From Staphylococcus debuckii (GTDB lineage: Bacteria > Bacillota > Bacilli > Staphylococcales > Staphylococcaceae): a stretch of DNA of 64,000 bases. The stretch is from assembly GCF_003718735.1 (NCBI RefSeq), contig NZ_CP033460.1, positions 1,426,001 through 1,490,000 of the forward strand, in the 5' to 3' direction. A program made the position numbers and the translations under genes. The stretch's first letter is position 1. Every line of letters begins with the position of its first letter. The notes below the pieces were generated by a model. That model had not been told where the DNA came from, did not search any database, and was given only the letters and a program-made list of their open reading frames with translations. Of this stretch, positions 39,131-48,970 are shown in pieces.

Positions 39131-41656
39131 ATGTCAAAAGAATTAAAAGGTCGCTTGTTCACCATAGCGAAAATCGTTTTTGCTACAGTTTTATTTATCG
39201 TTGTAGCTACTATTTTGTATAGAGAAATTGCGCACATGGATTTTAAAAAGGCGTTTATTCTCTTTGAAAAATTGAATAGGGTACAGTTAACGGGTGTGTT
39301 TGCAATCGGTGCCGCATCTATTTTACTGCTCAGCTTTTATGACTATATCATGGTACGCACATTGAAGTTGTCTATACCTTTAGGAAAAGTCTTTAGAATT
39401 AGTTATATTATCAATGCTTTGAATTCCATCATTGGATTTGGTGGATTTATCGGTGCAGGCATGCGTTTGGCAGTTTATAGAAATTATACTAAAGATACCA
39501 AGACTTTGATGCATTATATTTCGTTAGTCTTGCTATCGATGTTGACAGGATTGAGCTTCCTATCGATTTTGGTAGTCACACATGTCTTCAATGCATCTCA
39601 TTTGTTATATCGCTATCCTGCTGTACATATTATGATGTATGTCGTGGCATTATTCTTACCGGCATTTATCATTTTTACCATCAAGAAGCCGGTTCAACAG
39701 AATCATCGGTTAACAGGTGTTTATCTTACGATGGTTTCAGCGGTTGAATGGATTGCTGCAAGTACAGTATTGTACTTTTCATTGCGTGTCGTTCATTTAG
39801 ATGTGCCATATACTTCGGTAATCGGTATCTTTATTATCGCTGCCATAGCAGGTTTGATCAGTTTCATCCCTGGTGGCTTCGGAGCCTTTGATGTCGTGAT
39901 TTTAGTAGGTTTGAAATACTTAGGCTTGCCAGAAGAAAAAATATTGCTAGGTCTCTTAATGTATCGTTTTGCTTATTACTTTATACCGCTGCTCATTTCA
40001 ATGATATTATCTATCTTTGAATTCGGTACTTCTGCAAGACGTTATATTGAACAATCCAGATATTATACACCGGCAAAAGAAGTCACTAGTTTCTTATTTT
40101 CTTATCAAAAGGCTGTCGTTTCTAAGATTCCTTCGTTATCTTTAGGAATTTTAGTCGCTTTTACTAGCTTGATGTTCTTATTAAACAATGTATCGATTAT
40201 TTATGATGGATTATACGATCCTAATCACATGTTTTATTATATTATTGTGACGATTCATACGAGTGCTTGTTTGATTTTAATGTTGAATGTACGAGGAATT
40301 TTTAAACAAAGCAGACGTGCCATTTTATTTGCTTTATTTGCGATTATTATCATTTTTGCGATTACCTTGTATATGAATACATCGGTATTGCTGATGTTTT
40401 GGCTAGTAGTTCTATTCGCATTGTTGGTTTATTCATTCAACAAAACAACGATTTTGAAACGACCACTTCGACTGCGTCATATTGTCGCTATGTTTTTTGT
40501 CAGTGCAGGTATGCTGATTTTAAATCATTATATTATTAAATTAGTGTTGAATGCGTTAGATGCATACAAGATGGAATTAGATAATTCGCTCCTACGTTAT
40601 TATTTATGGTTGACGACACTCGTCATTTTCATCCTTGTGGCATTTATTGTCTGGTTATTTGAACAAGCATATTCTAAAGAGCGCCCGAAACCGGATTTCG
40701 AACGTTGTACAGAGATTATCCAGCAATACGGCGGCAACTATTTAAGCCACCTTATCTATAGTGGCGATAAAGAAGTATTTATGGATGAATCTGAAGAAGC
40801 ATTTGTGATGTACCGCTACAAATCCAATGCTTTAGTTGTACTTGGAGATCCTATCGGTAACCCGGCACGTTTCCACCATTTATTAGAGACAATTTATGAT
40901 TATGCAGTGAAGATGGGCTATGAAGTGATTTTCTATCAAGCGAGCGATCGTTATATGCCGTTGTATCATGATTTCGGTAATCAGTTCTTTAAATTAGGGG
41001 AAGAAGCGGTAATTGATTTAACGACCTTTACGACTTCAGGTAAGAAACGCAGAGGCTTCAGAGCAACATTGAATAAAATTGCTGATCAAGAGATCCAATT
41101 TGAAATTATAGAACCACCATTTTCACCGGAATTGATGAAACAATTGAAACAGGTCAGTGATGCATGGCTGGATGGAAAAAATGAAATGCATTTTTCAGTC
41201 GGCCAATTTACAGACAACTATGTCTCTAAAGCCCCGGTCGGTATCTTAAAAGAAAAAGACGGTAGAATTATTGCGTTCAGTACTTTAATGCCGACGCATT
41301 ATAATGATTCATTCTCTGTAGACCTTATCCGTTGGCTCCCTGATGTTGATTTACCATTGATGGATGGTTTATACCTTCATATGTTGTTATGGGGCCAAGA
41401 ACATGATTATAAAGCGTTCAACATGGGAATGGCGACATTATCTAATGTTGGACAGACGGAGTTCTCTTACTTGAATGAACGTATCGCAGGACGCATATTC
41501 GAAAACTTCAACAATTTATATCGCTTCCGCGGATTGAGACAATATAAAGAAAAGTTTAAACCTCACTGGGAACCAAGATACTTAGTATATTCTAGACATA
41601 GTTCCTTATGGCAGAATATGTTGAAAGTACTGCGTGTTATTCGTTCTAAACAATAG
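39131..41656 (+). CDS. mprF: phosphatidylglycerol lysyltransferase MprF
   Basis: Makes lysyl-phosphatidylglycerol from lysyl-tRNA and moves it to the outer leaflet, reducing killing by cationic peptides. About 841 residues: an N-terminal flippase part with some 12-14 helices (GFGGFIGAGMRLAVYRNYTKD near 100, FIPGGFGAFDVVIL near 245) and a soluble C-terminal synthase domain from about 520 (DUF2156) with IIQQYGGNYLSHLIYSGDKE, LVVLGDPIGNP and FFKLGEEAVIDL...KKRRGFRATLNK. ATG at 39131 gives an N-terminus like S. aureus MprF; TTG at 39119 is an alternative. A terminator follows. Confidence 0.95.
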   Translation: MSKELKGRLFTIAKIVFATVLFIVVATILYREIAHMDFKKAFILFEKLNRVQLTGVFAIGAASILLLSFYDYIMVRTLKLSIPLGKVFRISYIINALNSIIGFGGFIGAGMRLAVYRNYTKDTKTLMHYISLVLLSMLTGLSFLSILVVTHVFNASHLLYRYPAVHIMMYVVALFLPAFIIFTIKKPVQQNHRLTGVYLTMVSAVEWIAASTVLYFSLRVVHLDVPYTSVIGIFIIAAIAGLISFIPGGFGAFDVVILVGLKYLGLPEEKILLGLLMYRFAYYFIPLLISMILSIFEFGTSARRYIEQSRYYTPAKEVTSFLFSYQKAVVSKIPSLSLGILVAFTSLMFLLNNVSIIYDGLYDPNHMFYYIIVTIHTSACLILMLNVRGIFKQSRRAILFALFAIIIIFAITLYMNTSVLLMFWLVVLFALLVYSFNKTTILKRPLRLRHIVAMFFVSAGMLILNHYIIKLVLNALDAYKMELDNSLLRYYLWLTTLVIFILVAFIVWLFEQAYSKERPKPDFERCTEIIQQYGGNYLSHLIYSGDKEVFMDESEEAFVMYRYKSNALVVLGDPIGNPARFHHLLETIYDYAVKMGYEVIFYQASDRYMPLYHDFGNQFFKLGEEAVIDLTTFTTSGKKRRGFRATLNKIADQEIQFEIIEPPFSPELMKQLKQVSDAWLDGKNEMHFSVGQFTDNYVSKAPVGILKEKDGRIIAFSTLMPTHYNDSFSVDLIRWLPDVDLPLMDGLYLHMLLWGQEHDYKAFNMGMATLSNVGQTEFSYLNERIAGRIFENFNNLYRFRGLRQYKEKFKPHWEPRYLVYSRHSSLWQNMLKVLRVIRSKQ

Positions 41657-41670
41657 CATATGGAAAAGGA

Positions 41671-41710
41671 AACCTGATTGTCTGAAAGCTAGGCAATCGG
41701 GTTTTTATTT
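41671..41710 (+). terminator. terminator of mprF
   Basis: AACCTGATTG pairs with CAATCGGGTT (G-U pairs included), followed by T-rich sequence. Confidence 0.85.
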
Positions 41711-41784
41711 TTAAAGAGAGTACTGGGACAGTGTTTTTCAGCAAGCAAAGTCTAAATTAATTTCTGAAAAATGAGAATAGTCTG

Positions 41785-41813
41785 TTGACAAGGAGAAAGA
41801 ATAGTTTTATACT
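41785..41813 (+). promoter_or_regulatory. promoter of the metYA operon
   Basis: TTGACA (41785-41790) and TATACT (41808-41813) have 17-bp spacing. The SAM riboswitch begins about 20 bp downstream. Confidence 0.8.
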
Positions 41814-41832
41814 CTGATTAAATTATATAAAA

Positions 41833-41926
41833 CTTATCCAGAATGGTGGAGGGACTGGCCCGACGATACCAGGCAACCTATTTAAGTTAGGTGCTAATTC
41901 CAGCAGGTGAAGACCTGAAAGATAAG
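41833..41926 (+). promoter_or_regulatory. SAM-I (S-box) riboswitch aptamer
   Basis: P1 is formed by CTTATC (41833-41838) and GATAAG (41921-41926). Inside are the canonical S-box elements AGAATGGTGGAGGGACTGGC, CCGACGATACCAGGCAACC, GGTGCTAATTCCAGCAGG and the CTGAAAGATAAG end. It precedes metY-metA and should switch them off when SAM is abundant. Confidence 0.96.
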
Positions 41927-41963
41927 AAGTTTTGAGTCTATCTTTTCAGGTAGGCTTATTTTT
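41913..41963 (+). terminator. expression-platform terminator of the SAM riboswitch
   Basis: ACCTGAAAGATA (41913-41924) pairs with TATCTTTTCAGGT (41939-41951), then a T-run. Its 5' arm overlaps the 3' side of P1. The arrangement is more complex than I can resolve by eye, but a terminator stem is clear. Confidence 0.85.
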
Positions 41964-41989
41964 TATGTTAAATAAGGGGGAAATAGAAC

Positions 41990-43270
41990 ATGACAAACGA
42001 TTTTAAATTTGAAACATTGCAATTACACGCAGGACAGGAGGTAGATCCTACTTCGAATTCGAGAGCAGTACCCATTTATCAAACGACATCTTTCACATTC
42101 GATGATACACAACATGCGGCAGATTTATTCGGTTTAAACGCATTAGGCAATATTTATTCTCGCTTGACGAATCCGACCGTGGCTGTCTTTGAAACACGTG
42201 TTGCGGAATTGGAAGGCGGTGTTGCAGGGGTAGCAGTGGGTTCTGGTATGGCGGCTATTACGTATGCTGTACAAACAGTAGCTGAAGCAGGAGATCACAT
42301 TGTAGCAAGCTCTACTTTATATGGTGGTACTTATACTTTATTCAGTCATACTTTGCCTAAGTATGGTATTGATGTTTCTATTGTCGACAGCAAGAACTTT
42401 GATGAAGTTAAAAATGCTATTAAAGATAATACTAAAGCGATTTATATTGAAACAATCGGCAATCCTGAAGGTAATGTAGAAGATGTAGAGAAATTAGCAG
42501 AAATTGCGCATGAAGCGGGAATTCCATTAATCGTGGATAACACTTTTGCTTCTCCATATTTATTCAGACCATTAGAACATGGCGCGAATATCGTGGTACA
42601 TTCGGCGACTAAATTTATTGGCGGACATGGGACTTCTATGGGAGGCGTCGTAGTAGATGGCGGCAACTTCGATTGGAAACAAAATGACAAGTTCCCTGGT
42701 TTGACTGAACCTGATGCATCTTATCATGATTTAGTATTTGCGGATGCCTTTGGAGAAGCTGCTTTAGCGTTCAAAATCAGAACGACGTTATTACGTGACA
42801 CAGGTGCTTGTCTGTCTCCTTTAAATGCTTTCTTACTCCTTCAAGGATTAGAAACATTATCTTTAAGAATGGAACGTCATGTTGAGAATGCTGAAAAGGT
42901 TGCTAAGTTCTTAGATAATCACGACAAAGTAGAATGGGTGAAATATGCGGGTCTTCCTTCTAGTGAGTACTATGATTTGAAAGAAAAATATCTTCCTAAA
43001 GGTGCATGTTCTATTTTCACTTTCGGTGTTAAAGGCGGTTATGAGGCAGGCATTAAATTTATCGAGTCGTTAGAATTATTCTCATTGCTTGCGAATGTAG
43101 GCGATGCTAAATCATTAGTGATTCATCCGGCTTCTACGACACATGCTCAATTAACTCCAGAAGAACAATTGACTGCGGGTATTACTCCTGAAACGATTCG
43201 TATTTCTGTAGGTCTTGAACATATTGATGATATCATTAATGACTTGGAAAAAGGATTAGACGCGATTTAA
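41990..43270 (+). CDS. metY: O-acetylhomoserine sulfhydrylase
   Basis: PLP enzyme that makes homocysteine directly from O-acetylhomoserine and sulfide. 426 residues, the usual MetY length (cystathionine synthases/lyases are near 380). N-terminal [27 protein letters not shown] and [12 protein letters not shown]; the PLP lysine is in [17 protein letters not shown] near residue 209; MetY-specific [26 protein letters not shown] is present. GGGGG precedes the ATG. It is controlled by the SAM-I riboswitch and is followed one base later by metA, which makes its substrate. In S. aureus this place between mprF and msrA has no such genes. Confidence 0.93.
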   Translation: MTNDFKFETLQLHAGQEVDPTSNSRAVPIYQTTSFTFDDTQHAADLFGLNALGNIYSRLTNPTVAVFETRVAELEGGVAGVAVGSGMAAITYAVQTVAEAGDHIVASSTLYGGTYTLFSHTLPKYGIDVSIVDSKNFDEVKNAIKDNTKAIYIETIGNPEGNVEDVEKLAEIAHEAGIPLIVDNTFASPYLFRPLEHGANIVVHSATKFIGGHGTSMGGVVVDGGNFDWKQNDKFPGLTEPDASYHDLVFADAFGEAALAFKIRTTLLRDTGACLSPLNAFLLLQGLETLSLRMERHVENAEKVAKFLDNHDKVEWVKYAGLPSSEYYDLKEKYLPKGACSIFTFGVKGGYEAGIKFIESLELFSLLANVGDAKSLVIHPASTTHAQLTPEEQLTAGITPETIRISVGLEHIDDIINDLEKGLDAI

Positions 43271-43271
43271 C

Positions 43272-44165
43272 ATGTTATTTACGAATAAAATTCCTATACT
43301 GCCTATACTACAAGAGGAGCACATCGAGTTTGCAAAACAAAGAATCAACGATGGTTTAAATCTCTTGATTGTTAATTTAATGCCGGTAAAAGAAGATGCA
43401 GAAAGACAACTGCTGCGATTGCTTGGACAAACGGATCATCCGATTAATATTGATTTTACCTATCCAGTGACTCATCAAAGCCGAACTTCTTCAAATGTGC
43501 ATGCGGAGCAGTATTATCAGGAATTTGATGATATCAAGGATAAGGATTATGATGGTTTGATTATGACAGGAGCACCTGTTGAACATCTTGATTTTTCTGA
43601 AGTAGATTATATCGAGGAATTAAAGACTATCTATGAGTGGTCAGAAACTCATGTGAAACAACGTCTGTTTATTTGCTGGGGTGCACAATTTGCTTTGAAT
43701 TATCGTTACGGTATTCACAAAAGAATGTTTCCTGAAAAATTAACAGGAATTTACCGCTATCATATTATGCAAGCACACCCTGTTTTATGCGAGATTCCTG
43801 AATATATCATTCCTCAATCTCGCGGTTCCTTTATGGATCCTTATGAGGTGATGGAGGAAGCGGATTTAGATGTGATTACTTATAGTCCGTATACTGGAGT
43901 AGATTTCATTTCCAATAAAGCACAGACCGATTTATATATCGGCGGTCATTTTGAATATGAACCAGAGACGTTGTTGAATGAGTATCAGAGAGATAGTGAG
44001 AAGAATGGGGAAGCGGCTGCTAAACCTAAGAATTATTTCCGAGGAGAATCGCTCACACCACTTCCTGCTTATTGGATTCCTTATGCTCAGCAACTCTTCC
44101 AAAACTGGGCAGATATGATGGAAAAGAATAGATGGCATCATAATGAAATTAATATTTTAGATTGA
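43272..44165 (+). CDS. metA: homoserine O-acetyltransferase (MetA family)
   Basis: Activates homoserine for methionine synthesis. 297 residues of the MetA/HTS family. The catalytic triad is visible as Cys135 (FICWGAQ), His226 and Glu228 (GGHFEYE). The family is often annotated as a succinyltransferase, but the position that selects the acyl donor reads Glu104 (TGAPVE); Glu there is known to give acetyl-CoA use, Gly gives succinyl-CoA. This agrees with MetY next door, which needs O-acetylhomoserine. ATG begins one base after the metY stop, so the two are one operon. Confidence 0.93.
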   Translation: MLFTNKIPILPILQEEHIEFAKQRINDGLNLLIVNLMPVKEDAERQLLRLLGQTDHPINIDFTYPVTHQSRTSSNVHAEQYYQEFDDIKDKDYDGLIMTGAPVEHLDFSEVDYIEELKTIYEWSETHVKQRLFICWGAQFALNYRYGIHKRMFPEKLTGIYRYHIMQAHPVLCEIPEYIIPQSRGSFMDPYEVMEEADLDVITYSPYTGVDFISNKAQTDLYIGGHFEYEPETLLNEYQRDSEKNGEAAAKPKNYFRGESLTPLPAYWIPYAQQLFQNWADMMEKNRWHHNEINILD

Positions 44166-44186
44166 TAATAGAATGTTTATAAATGC

Positions 44187-44233
44187 AAAAATGGCAAGAG
44201 GGCCTGTTCATTTAGTCCCTCTTACCATTTTTT
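44187..44233. terminator. bidirectional terminator between metA and msrA
   Basis: AAAATGGCAAGAGGG pairs with CCCTCTTACCATTTTT. It lies partly inside the msrA stop region, so the last msrA codons share the stem. Confidence 0.85.
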
Positions 44234-44736
44234 TGCTGTTTGATTGCTTCGCGCTGTGCTTCCTCTTCAGCGAAACGCTCTGGATTCTTTTTGTAAAAAT
44301 CTTGATGATAGTCTTCTGCTTCGTAGAATTCAGATACTGGCAATACTTGTGTTGCAATTGCCTTATGATGATCAATAGTAGATTTTAGTTCCTCAATATA
44401 CTGTTCTGCTGTTTCTTTTTGATCTTCGTTGGTATAGAAGATAGCAGTACGGTATTGATTACCGCGATCTTGATATTGGCCTTCTGCATCAGTAGGATCG
44501 ATGACAGAAAAGAAAATTTCTAATAATTTATGATAAGAAAATAGTGCAACGTCATATTCTACTTTCACCGTTTCTAAATGTCCTGTATTTCCTTTTTTAA
44601 CTTCTTCATAAGTCGGATTTTCTACTGTGCCGCCCATATAACCTGATATTACTTTTTCAATACCGTCATACGAATCAAAAGGCTTAGTCATACACCAGAA
44701 ACATCCGCCTGCAAAGTATGCAGTGTTGATATTCAT
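44212..44736 (-). CDS. msrA: peptide methionine-S-sulfoxide reductase
   Basis: Repairs oxidised methionine (S-epimer) in proteins using thioredoxin. 174 residues. The active-site motif GGCFWC gives the catalytic Cys12 with Cys15 next to it; [22 protein letters not shown] and [27 protein letters not shown] are standard MsrA segments. No msrB partner follows in this window. It is divergent from msrR, as in S. aureus. Confidence 0.96.
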   Translation of the reverse strand: MNINTAYFAGGCFWCMTKPFDSYDGIEKVISGYMGGTVENPTYEEVKKGNTGHLETVKVEYDVALFSYHKLLEIFFSVIDPTDAEGQYQDRGNQYRTAIFYTNEDQKETAEQYIEELKSTIDHHKAIATQVLPVSEFYEAEDYHQDFYKKNPERFAEEEAQREAIKQQKNGKRD

Positions 44737-44878
44737 GCTATCTATCCTTTCTTTGTCTGAGACCTTAGTACTATTTGTTAATAAAATACTTGATTTTTAA
44801 AAGGAAATTATATAACTTTAGTATGTATTAATTATATTACATAGACTGTCAATTTTGAAGATATAAGGTTGGGGAAAA

Positions 44879-45898
44879 ATGACTGAAGAAGATAAAAATA
44901 AAGAAAATTATAAAAGAAGTAGTGGTAGTCCGCCTCCTCCACGTAAGAAGAGAATGAAGAAAAAGATACGTAAATTGCCTTTCATCTTGTTAGGCCTGCT
45001 GGTTATCTTAATAGCATTTGTTGTGTATGCTGTGTCTGGTTATAAAAGCGGTATCGATTATGCGAAAAAGCATAATTCGAATATGAAAGTTCAAAAATTT
45101 AACGGTCCTGTTAAAAATGATGGGAAAATTTCTATTTTACTGCTAGGTGCTGATAAATCTGATGGTGGTAAATCCCGCACAGATTCTATTATGGTCGCTC
45201 AATATGATTACATTCATAAGAAAATGAAAATTGTTTCGGTCATGCGTGATACGTACGCTAAGATACCAGGATACAGAAATTATAAAATTAATGCAGCTTA
45301 TTCACTAGGCGGCCCTGAATTATTACGGAAAGCTTTAGTGGAAAATTATGGTATTAATCCAGAGTATTATGCGGTTGTCGACTTTAAAGGTTTCGAAAAA
45401 ATGATTGATGAATTAGCGCCGGATGGTGTGCCGATAGATGTCGAGAAGGATATGTCTGAACTCATTGGCGTATCATTGAAAAAAGGTCATCATAATTTAA
45501 ATGGTAAAGAATTATTGGGTTATGCGCGTTTCCGTCACGATCCAGAAGGTGACTTCGGACGTGTGCGCAGACAGCAGCAAGTAATTCAAGCACTTAAACA
45601 AGAAATGACTAAACCTGGAGCGATATTTAAATTGCCGAAGGTAGCAGGTATTTTAAGAGGATATTTAAATACTAATATTCCAGATTCTGCCTTGATTCAA
45701 ACGGGTGTCAATTTCGGTATCAGAGGAGATAAAGACGTTAAAACATTAACTGTACCGATGAAAGGGACTTACCAAGATATTCAAACAGCGGAAAGCGGCA
45801 GTGCTTTAGAAGTAGATAAGCCGAAAAATAAAAAAGCTATTCAGGAATTCTTAAAAAATAATTCTGATTCTAAAAAAGAGGATACTCAAAAGAAATAG
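44879..45898 (+). CDS. msrR: LytR-CpsA-Psr family protein MsrR
   Basis: Membrane-bound ligase of the LCP family, which attaches anionic polymers such as wall teichoic acid to peptidoglycan. 339 residues: a basic cytosolic N-terminus ([12 protein letters not shown]), one transmembrane helix (about 37-58) and an extracellular LCP domain with [48 protein letters not shown] and [23 protein letters not shown]. The conserved Arg/Asp residues of the pyrophosphate pocket are present. It sits beside msrA as in S. aureus, where msrR was named. Confidence 0.93.
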   Translation: MTEEDKNKENYKRSSGSPPPPRKKRMKKKIRKLPFILLGLLVILIAFVVYAVSGYKSGIDYAKKHNSNMKVQKFNGPVKNDGKISILLLGADKSDGGKSRTDSIMVAQYDYIHKKMKIVSVMRDTYAKIPGYRNYKINAAYSLGGPELLRKALVENYGINPEYYAVVDFKGFEKMIDELAPDGVPIDVEKDMSELIGVSLKKGHHNLNGKELLGYARFRHDPEGDFGRVRRQQQVIQALKQEMTKPGAIFKLPKVAGILRGYLNTNIPDSALIQTGVNFGIRGDKDVKTLTVPMKGTYQDIQTAESGSALEVDKPKNKKAIQEFLKNNSDSKKEDTQKK

Positions 45899-45904
45899 TC
45901 AAAA

Positions 45905-45948
45905 AGTAAGCCCGGAAAATTGTTTCTGATTTTCCGGGCTTACTTTTG
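45905..45948. terminator. bidirectional terminator
   Basis: Perfect 16-bp stem AGTAAGCCCGGAAAAT (45905-45920) / ATTTTCCGGGCTTACT (45929-45944), with A- and T-runs on both sides. It is shared by msrR and the convergent tautomerase gene. Confidence 0.93.
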
Positions 45949-45954
45949 TTTTGA

Positions 45955-46140
45955 TTATTGATCTGATTTTCTGACGCCGCCAACACCATAATGTGTAGGT
46001 TTCATTTCTTCTAATACGACGCTGATAGCATTGCGGTCTGCTTTAGTTGTTCTTTCAACAGCATCTGTGACTTCTTTAACTAAGTCTTTTAATTGTTCAT
46101 CAGAACGTCCTTCAATTAATTTAATGTTCACTAATGGCAT
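45955..46140 (-). CDS. 4-oxalocrotonate tautomerase family enzyme
   Basis: 61-residue tautomerase of the 4-OT superfamily; after removal of Met1, Pro1 (MPLVNIKLIEGRS) is the catalytic base. KADRNAISVVLEEMKPTHYGVGGV is the usual C-terminal half. It is small and hexamer-forming in the family; the physiological substrate in staphylococci is unknown. GAGGGG precedes the ATG. The gene is monocistronic and divergent from the Y-family polymerase. Confidence 0.92.
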   Translation of the reverse strand: MPLVNIKLIEGRSDEQLKDLVKEVTDAVERTTKADRNAISVVLEEMKPTHYGVGGVRKSDQ

Positions 46141-46250
46141 GTGAACCCCTCCTTTTGTTTAATTCATAGTTATTATAGCATTTTTTAAACGGTTGTATTC
46201 AAAATTTGTATGCTAAATTTTAGAACGTTTATTCCCCTTTGCGTTGAATA

Positions 46251-46264
46251 AGAACAAATGTTCG
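46251..46264. promoter_or_regulatory. LexA box upstream of the Y-family polymerase
   Basis: AGAACAAATGTTCG has a perfect inner GAACAAATGTTC palindrome and one mismatch to CGAACRNRYGTTYG. It lies 37 bp before the chosen start codon. Confidence 0.85.
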
Positions 46265-46300
46265 TATGTAATAGAAATATCAAATGGCGGGGGCGATAAT

Positions 46301-47563
46301 ATGTATGATTATCATTTGTTAGAAGATAGAGACATCTTATGTATTGACCAAAAAAGTTTTTTTGCAAGCGTATCATGTATATCTAAAGGACTCGATCCTA
46401 TGACTACAAAATTAGCAGTTGTAGCAGATACAAAGCGGCAAGGGTCTGTAGTATTAGCTGCTACACCACCACTTAAAGCTATCGGTATTAAAACAGGTTC
46501 AAGATTATTTGAAATACCACATCGGAATGATATTTATATTATTAATCCAAGTATGCGCAAGTATCTGGACGTATCTATTATGATTTCTAAAATTGCTTTG
46601 CAATATGTACCACCAGAGGATTTACATCAATATAGTATTGATGAGTTCTTTATGGATGTAACAGACAGCTATCATCGATTCAGCAGTACTTTGCATTCAT
46701 TTTGTATTAAGTTGATGAAAGAGATTTATGATAAAACACAAATCTATTGTACTGTAGGCATAGGTTCTAATATGCTATTGAGTAAATTAGCAATGGATAT
46801 TGAAGCGAAACATCAACCGAACAGGATGGCAGAATGGCGTTACCAAGATGTGCCTGAGAAATTATGGAAGATAAAGCCGCTTAATAAGTTTTGGGGTATC
46901 AATAAGCGCACCGAAAAGAAATTAAATAAGCGCGGTATTTTTACTATTGGAGATTTAGCACATTATCCTCATCGCTATCTGAAAAGGGATTTTGGTATTA
47001 AAGGAATTGATTTGCATTTACACGCGCATGGTATTGATCAAAGTAAAATTCGAGAGAAATATAAAACGACTAATCCTTCTATCTGTAAAAGTCAAATTCT
47101 GATGCGAGATTATCACTATGAAGATGCGAAAGTGGTGATGCAAGAATTAATAGAAGATGTAGCGATGCGTGTGCGTTTACGTAAAATGCGTGCGCGAACG
47201 ATTCATTTTGCGTTCGGTTATAGAGATGGCGGCGGGGTGCATAAGCAGTTTACTCTGCAAGAACCGACTAATTTAGATAAAGAGATTTGGGGAATGGTCG
47301 AAAAATGGGCAGATAAGCTCTGCGATAGAGAATTATTGTATCGTACCTTAAGTATTTCTTTAACTCAATTTGTTCCTGAAGGTATTCAACAATTGAATCT
47401 TTTCGTTGATGAATATGAAAGAAAACGCAGTGAGGCTTTAGCGAAGACCATCGATCAATTACAACAAAAATACGGAAAAGGAATTGTATCTAAAGCAGTG
47501 TCTTATACAGATGCCGGAACAAAATATGGACGCCTCGGACTGATGGCAGGGCATAAAATGTAA
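46301..47563 (+). CDS. Y-family DNA polymerase (UmuC/YqjW-like)
   Basis: Error-prone translesion polymerase subunit of the UmuC branch, 420 residues. The catalytic acidic residues are in CIDQKSFFASVSC (Asp near residue 13) and YSIDEFFMDVT (Asp-Glu near 109-110). The little-finger domain follows, and QLNLF near residue 378 fits the beta-clamp-binding motif. The staphylococcal homologue is SOS induced, and a LexA box lies just upstream. Start at 46301 after GGCGGGGG is preferred to the in-frame start at 46244, which would place the LexA box inside the coding region. Confidence 0.9.
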   Translation: MYDYHLLEDRDILCIDQKSFFASVSCISKGLDPMTTKLAVVADTKRQGSVVLAATPPLKAIGIKTGSRLFEIPHRNDIYIINPSMRKYLDVSIMISKIALQYVPPEDLHQYSIDEFFMDVTDSYHRFSSTLHSFCIKLMKEIYDKTQIYCTVGIGSNMLLSKLAMDIEAKHQPNRMAEWRYQDVPEKLWKIKPLNKFWGINKRTEKKLNKRGIFTIGDLAHYPHRYLKRDFGIKGIDLHLHAHGIDQSKIREKYKTTNPSICKSQILMRDYHYEDAKVVMQELIEDVAMRVRLRKMRARTIHFAFGYRDGGGVHKQFTLQEPTNLDKEIWGMVEKWADKLCDRELLYRTLSISLTQFVPEGIQQLNLFVDEYERKRSEALAKTIDQLQQKYGKGIVSKAVSYTDAGTKYGRLGLMAGHKM

Positions 47564-47723
47564 AGGGAGCAGAACAGAAATAATATTAGTTCAAATTATT
47601 TCGTCGTTCTGCCCCGACAAAACTAGCTAGAATAGAAAAAAGCTTGGAACAAGCGCATTTTCTATTCAGATAGCTACTGCCAGTTCAAAGAGAAAAGCTG
47701 AGACATTATTATGCCCCAACCCC
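47564..47723 (-). repeat. dispersed composite repeat, full copy, reverse orientation
   Basis: Reverse complement of the unit at 32015-32173: GAGCAGAACAGAAATAAT.../ATTATTTCGTCGTTCTGC hairpin first, then CTAGAATAGAAAA AAGCTTGGAACAAGCGC ATTTTCTATTC, AGATAGCTACTGCCAGTTC, and GACATTATTATGCCCCAACCCC. It starts two bases after the polymerase stop and ends just before the convergent tyrA. Confidence 0.85.
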
Positions 47724-47737
47724 TGACTGGATACTCC

Positions 47738-48835
47738 TTAAAGACTGTAAGTATCAAATTCATGTAAATATTTAATACCTAATTCACGATCTTCAGGGGA
47801 TTTGAAGCTGATACGTAAGGCGCCATAAATATCTTCGCGGACTTCTACAACATTTATGTTACTTATAGAAATATTATGTAAACTCAAGATAGAAGTTACT
47901 TTGCTGATCATACCAGGTTCGTCAGGTACATCAACATACAATTCATAAGAACTAGACACAGCACCGGGCGTTTTGGAAGGTAATTGATTTCTGTAGTCAC
48001 GTGCTTGTTCGAAAAATTGGAAAACACCTTCATTATCATCATTTTCAATTTGTTGTGCAACTTTAGTTAATTGTGCTTGCCATTCGTGTATACCATCCAA
48101 AATGTAAGATTTATTTTCATGCATAATATCTCTCCACATTTCTGGACTGCTGCTGGCAATTCTCGTAATATCACGGAAACCTCCAGCAGCTAACTGTTGA
48201 ACTAAAGGAGAGTCTTGCTGATGATCTCGACTTAAGTTAACAAGCAAAGCTGCAGCAATATGCGGAATATGACTGACAATACTCGTAACAAAATCGTGTT
48301 CAGAAGGGGAGGTTGCAATTATTTTAGCGCGTGTAGCTTGTAACAGCGCCTCGACTTTTTCAGATGCTTGATCATTTTCTGGTTCTGAATGTACAAGAAT
48401 ATAATAAGCATTTTCAAACAAGTTCTTTTTAGCATTTAAAATACCTGATTTATGACTTCCAGCCATAGGATGACCGCCGATTAAATGAATCTGCTGTTCA
48501 TTTAATAACTGCTTTTCAAATTGCTGTATTGTTCCTTTGGTGCTTCCAGTGTCTGTAACAATTAATCCTGGTTTAGTATCAATCTCTGATAAGTTTTTTA
48601 AATACTGAACAGTTTGTTGGACAGGGGTCGCATAAATAATAATATCTGCTTCAGCCGCCGCTTCTTGATAGTTTTCAATTTTTTGATCAATTAAACCGAT
48701 AGAAAGGGCTTTGTCTAATTGACTCTCATTTGCATCATAAGCTGAGATTACGATATCATCTTGATAATACTTGAGATTGCTTGCTAAACTGCCGCCAATT
48801 AAACCTAAACCTACAAATAATACATTTTGTGTCAA
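47738..48835 (-). CDS. tyrA: prephenate dehydrogenase
   Basis: Oxidatively decarboxylates prephenate to 4-hydroxyphenylpyruvate for tyrosine synthesis. 365 residues: N-terminal NAD-binding [13 protein letters not shown] (about 9-21), [21 protein letters not shown] (catalytic His region), and [24 protein letters not shown]-terminal ACT domain starts near 290 ([21 protein letters not shown]), likely a tyrosine sensor. TTG at 48835 is chosen since AGAGGTGA stands six bases before it; starts further upstream give extra residues. A CodY-like sequence AATTTTCAGAATAGC lies at 48854-48868. Confidence 0.93.
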   Translation of the reverse strand: MTQNVLFVGLGLIGGSLASNLKYYQDDIVISAYDANESQLDKALSIGLIDQKIENYQEAAAEADIIIYATPVQQTVQYLKNLSEIDTKPGLIVTDTGSTKGTIQQFEKQLLNEQQIHLIGGHPMAGSHKSGILNAKKNLFENAYYILVHSEPENDQASEKVEALLQATRAKIIATSPSEHDFVTSIVSHIPHIAAALLVNLSRDHQQDSPLVQQLAAGGFRDITRIASSSPEMWRDIMHENKSYILDGIHEWQAQLTKVAQQIENDDNEGVFQFFEQARDYRNQLPSKTPGAVSSSYELYVDVPDEPGMISKVTSILSLHNISISNINVVEVREDIYGALRISFKSPEDRELGIKYLHEFDTYSL

Positions 48836-48970
48836 AAGACTCACCTCTGTCAAAATTTTCAGAATAGCGTTATTATAAAGTAAATTATAGGATGAAGCAA
48901 CCTAGGATAAAGTGAATTCAATTTCTATTTTCAAATTAAATCGTTACAATGAATGTAAGGAGGGGTTTTC

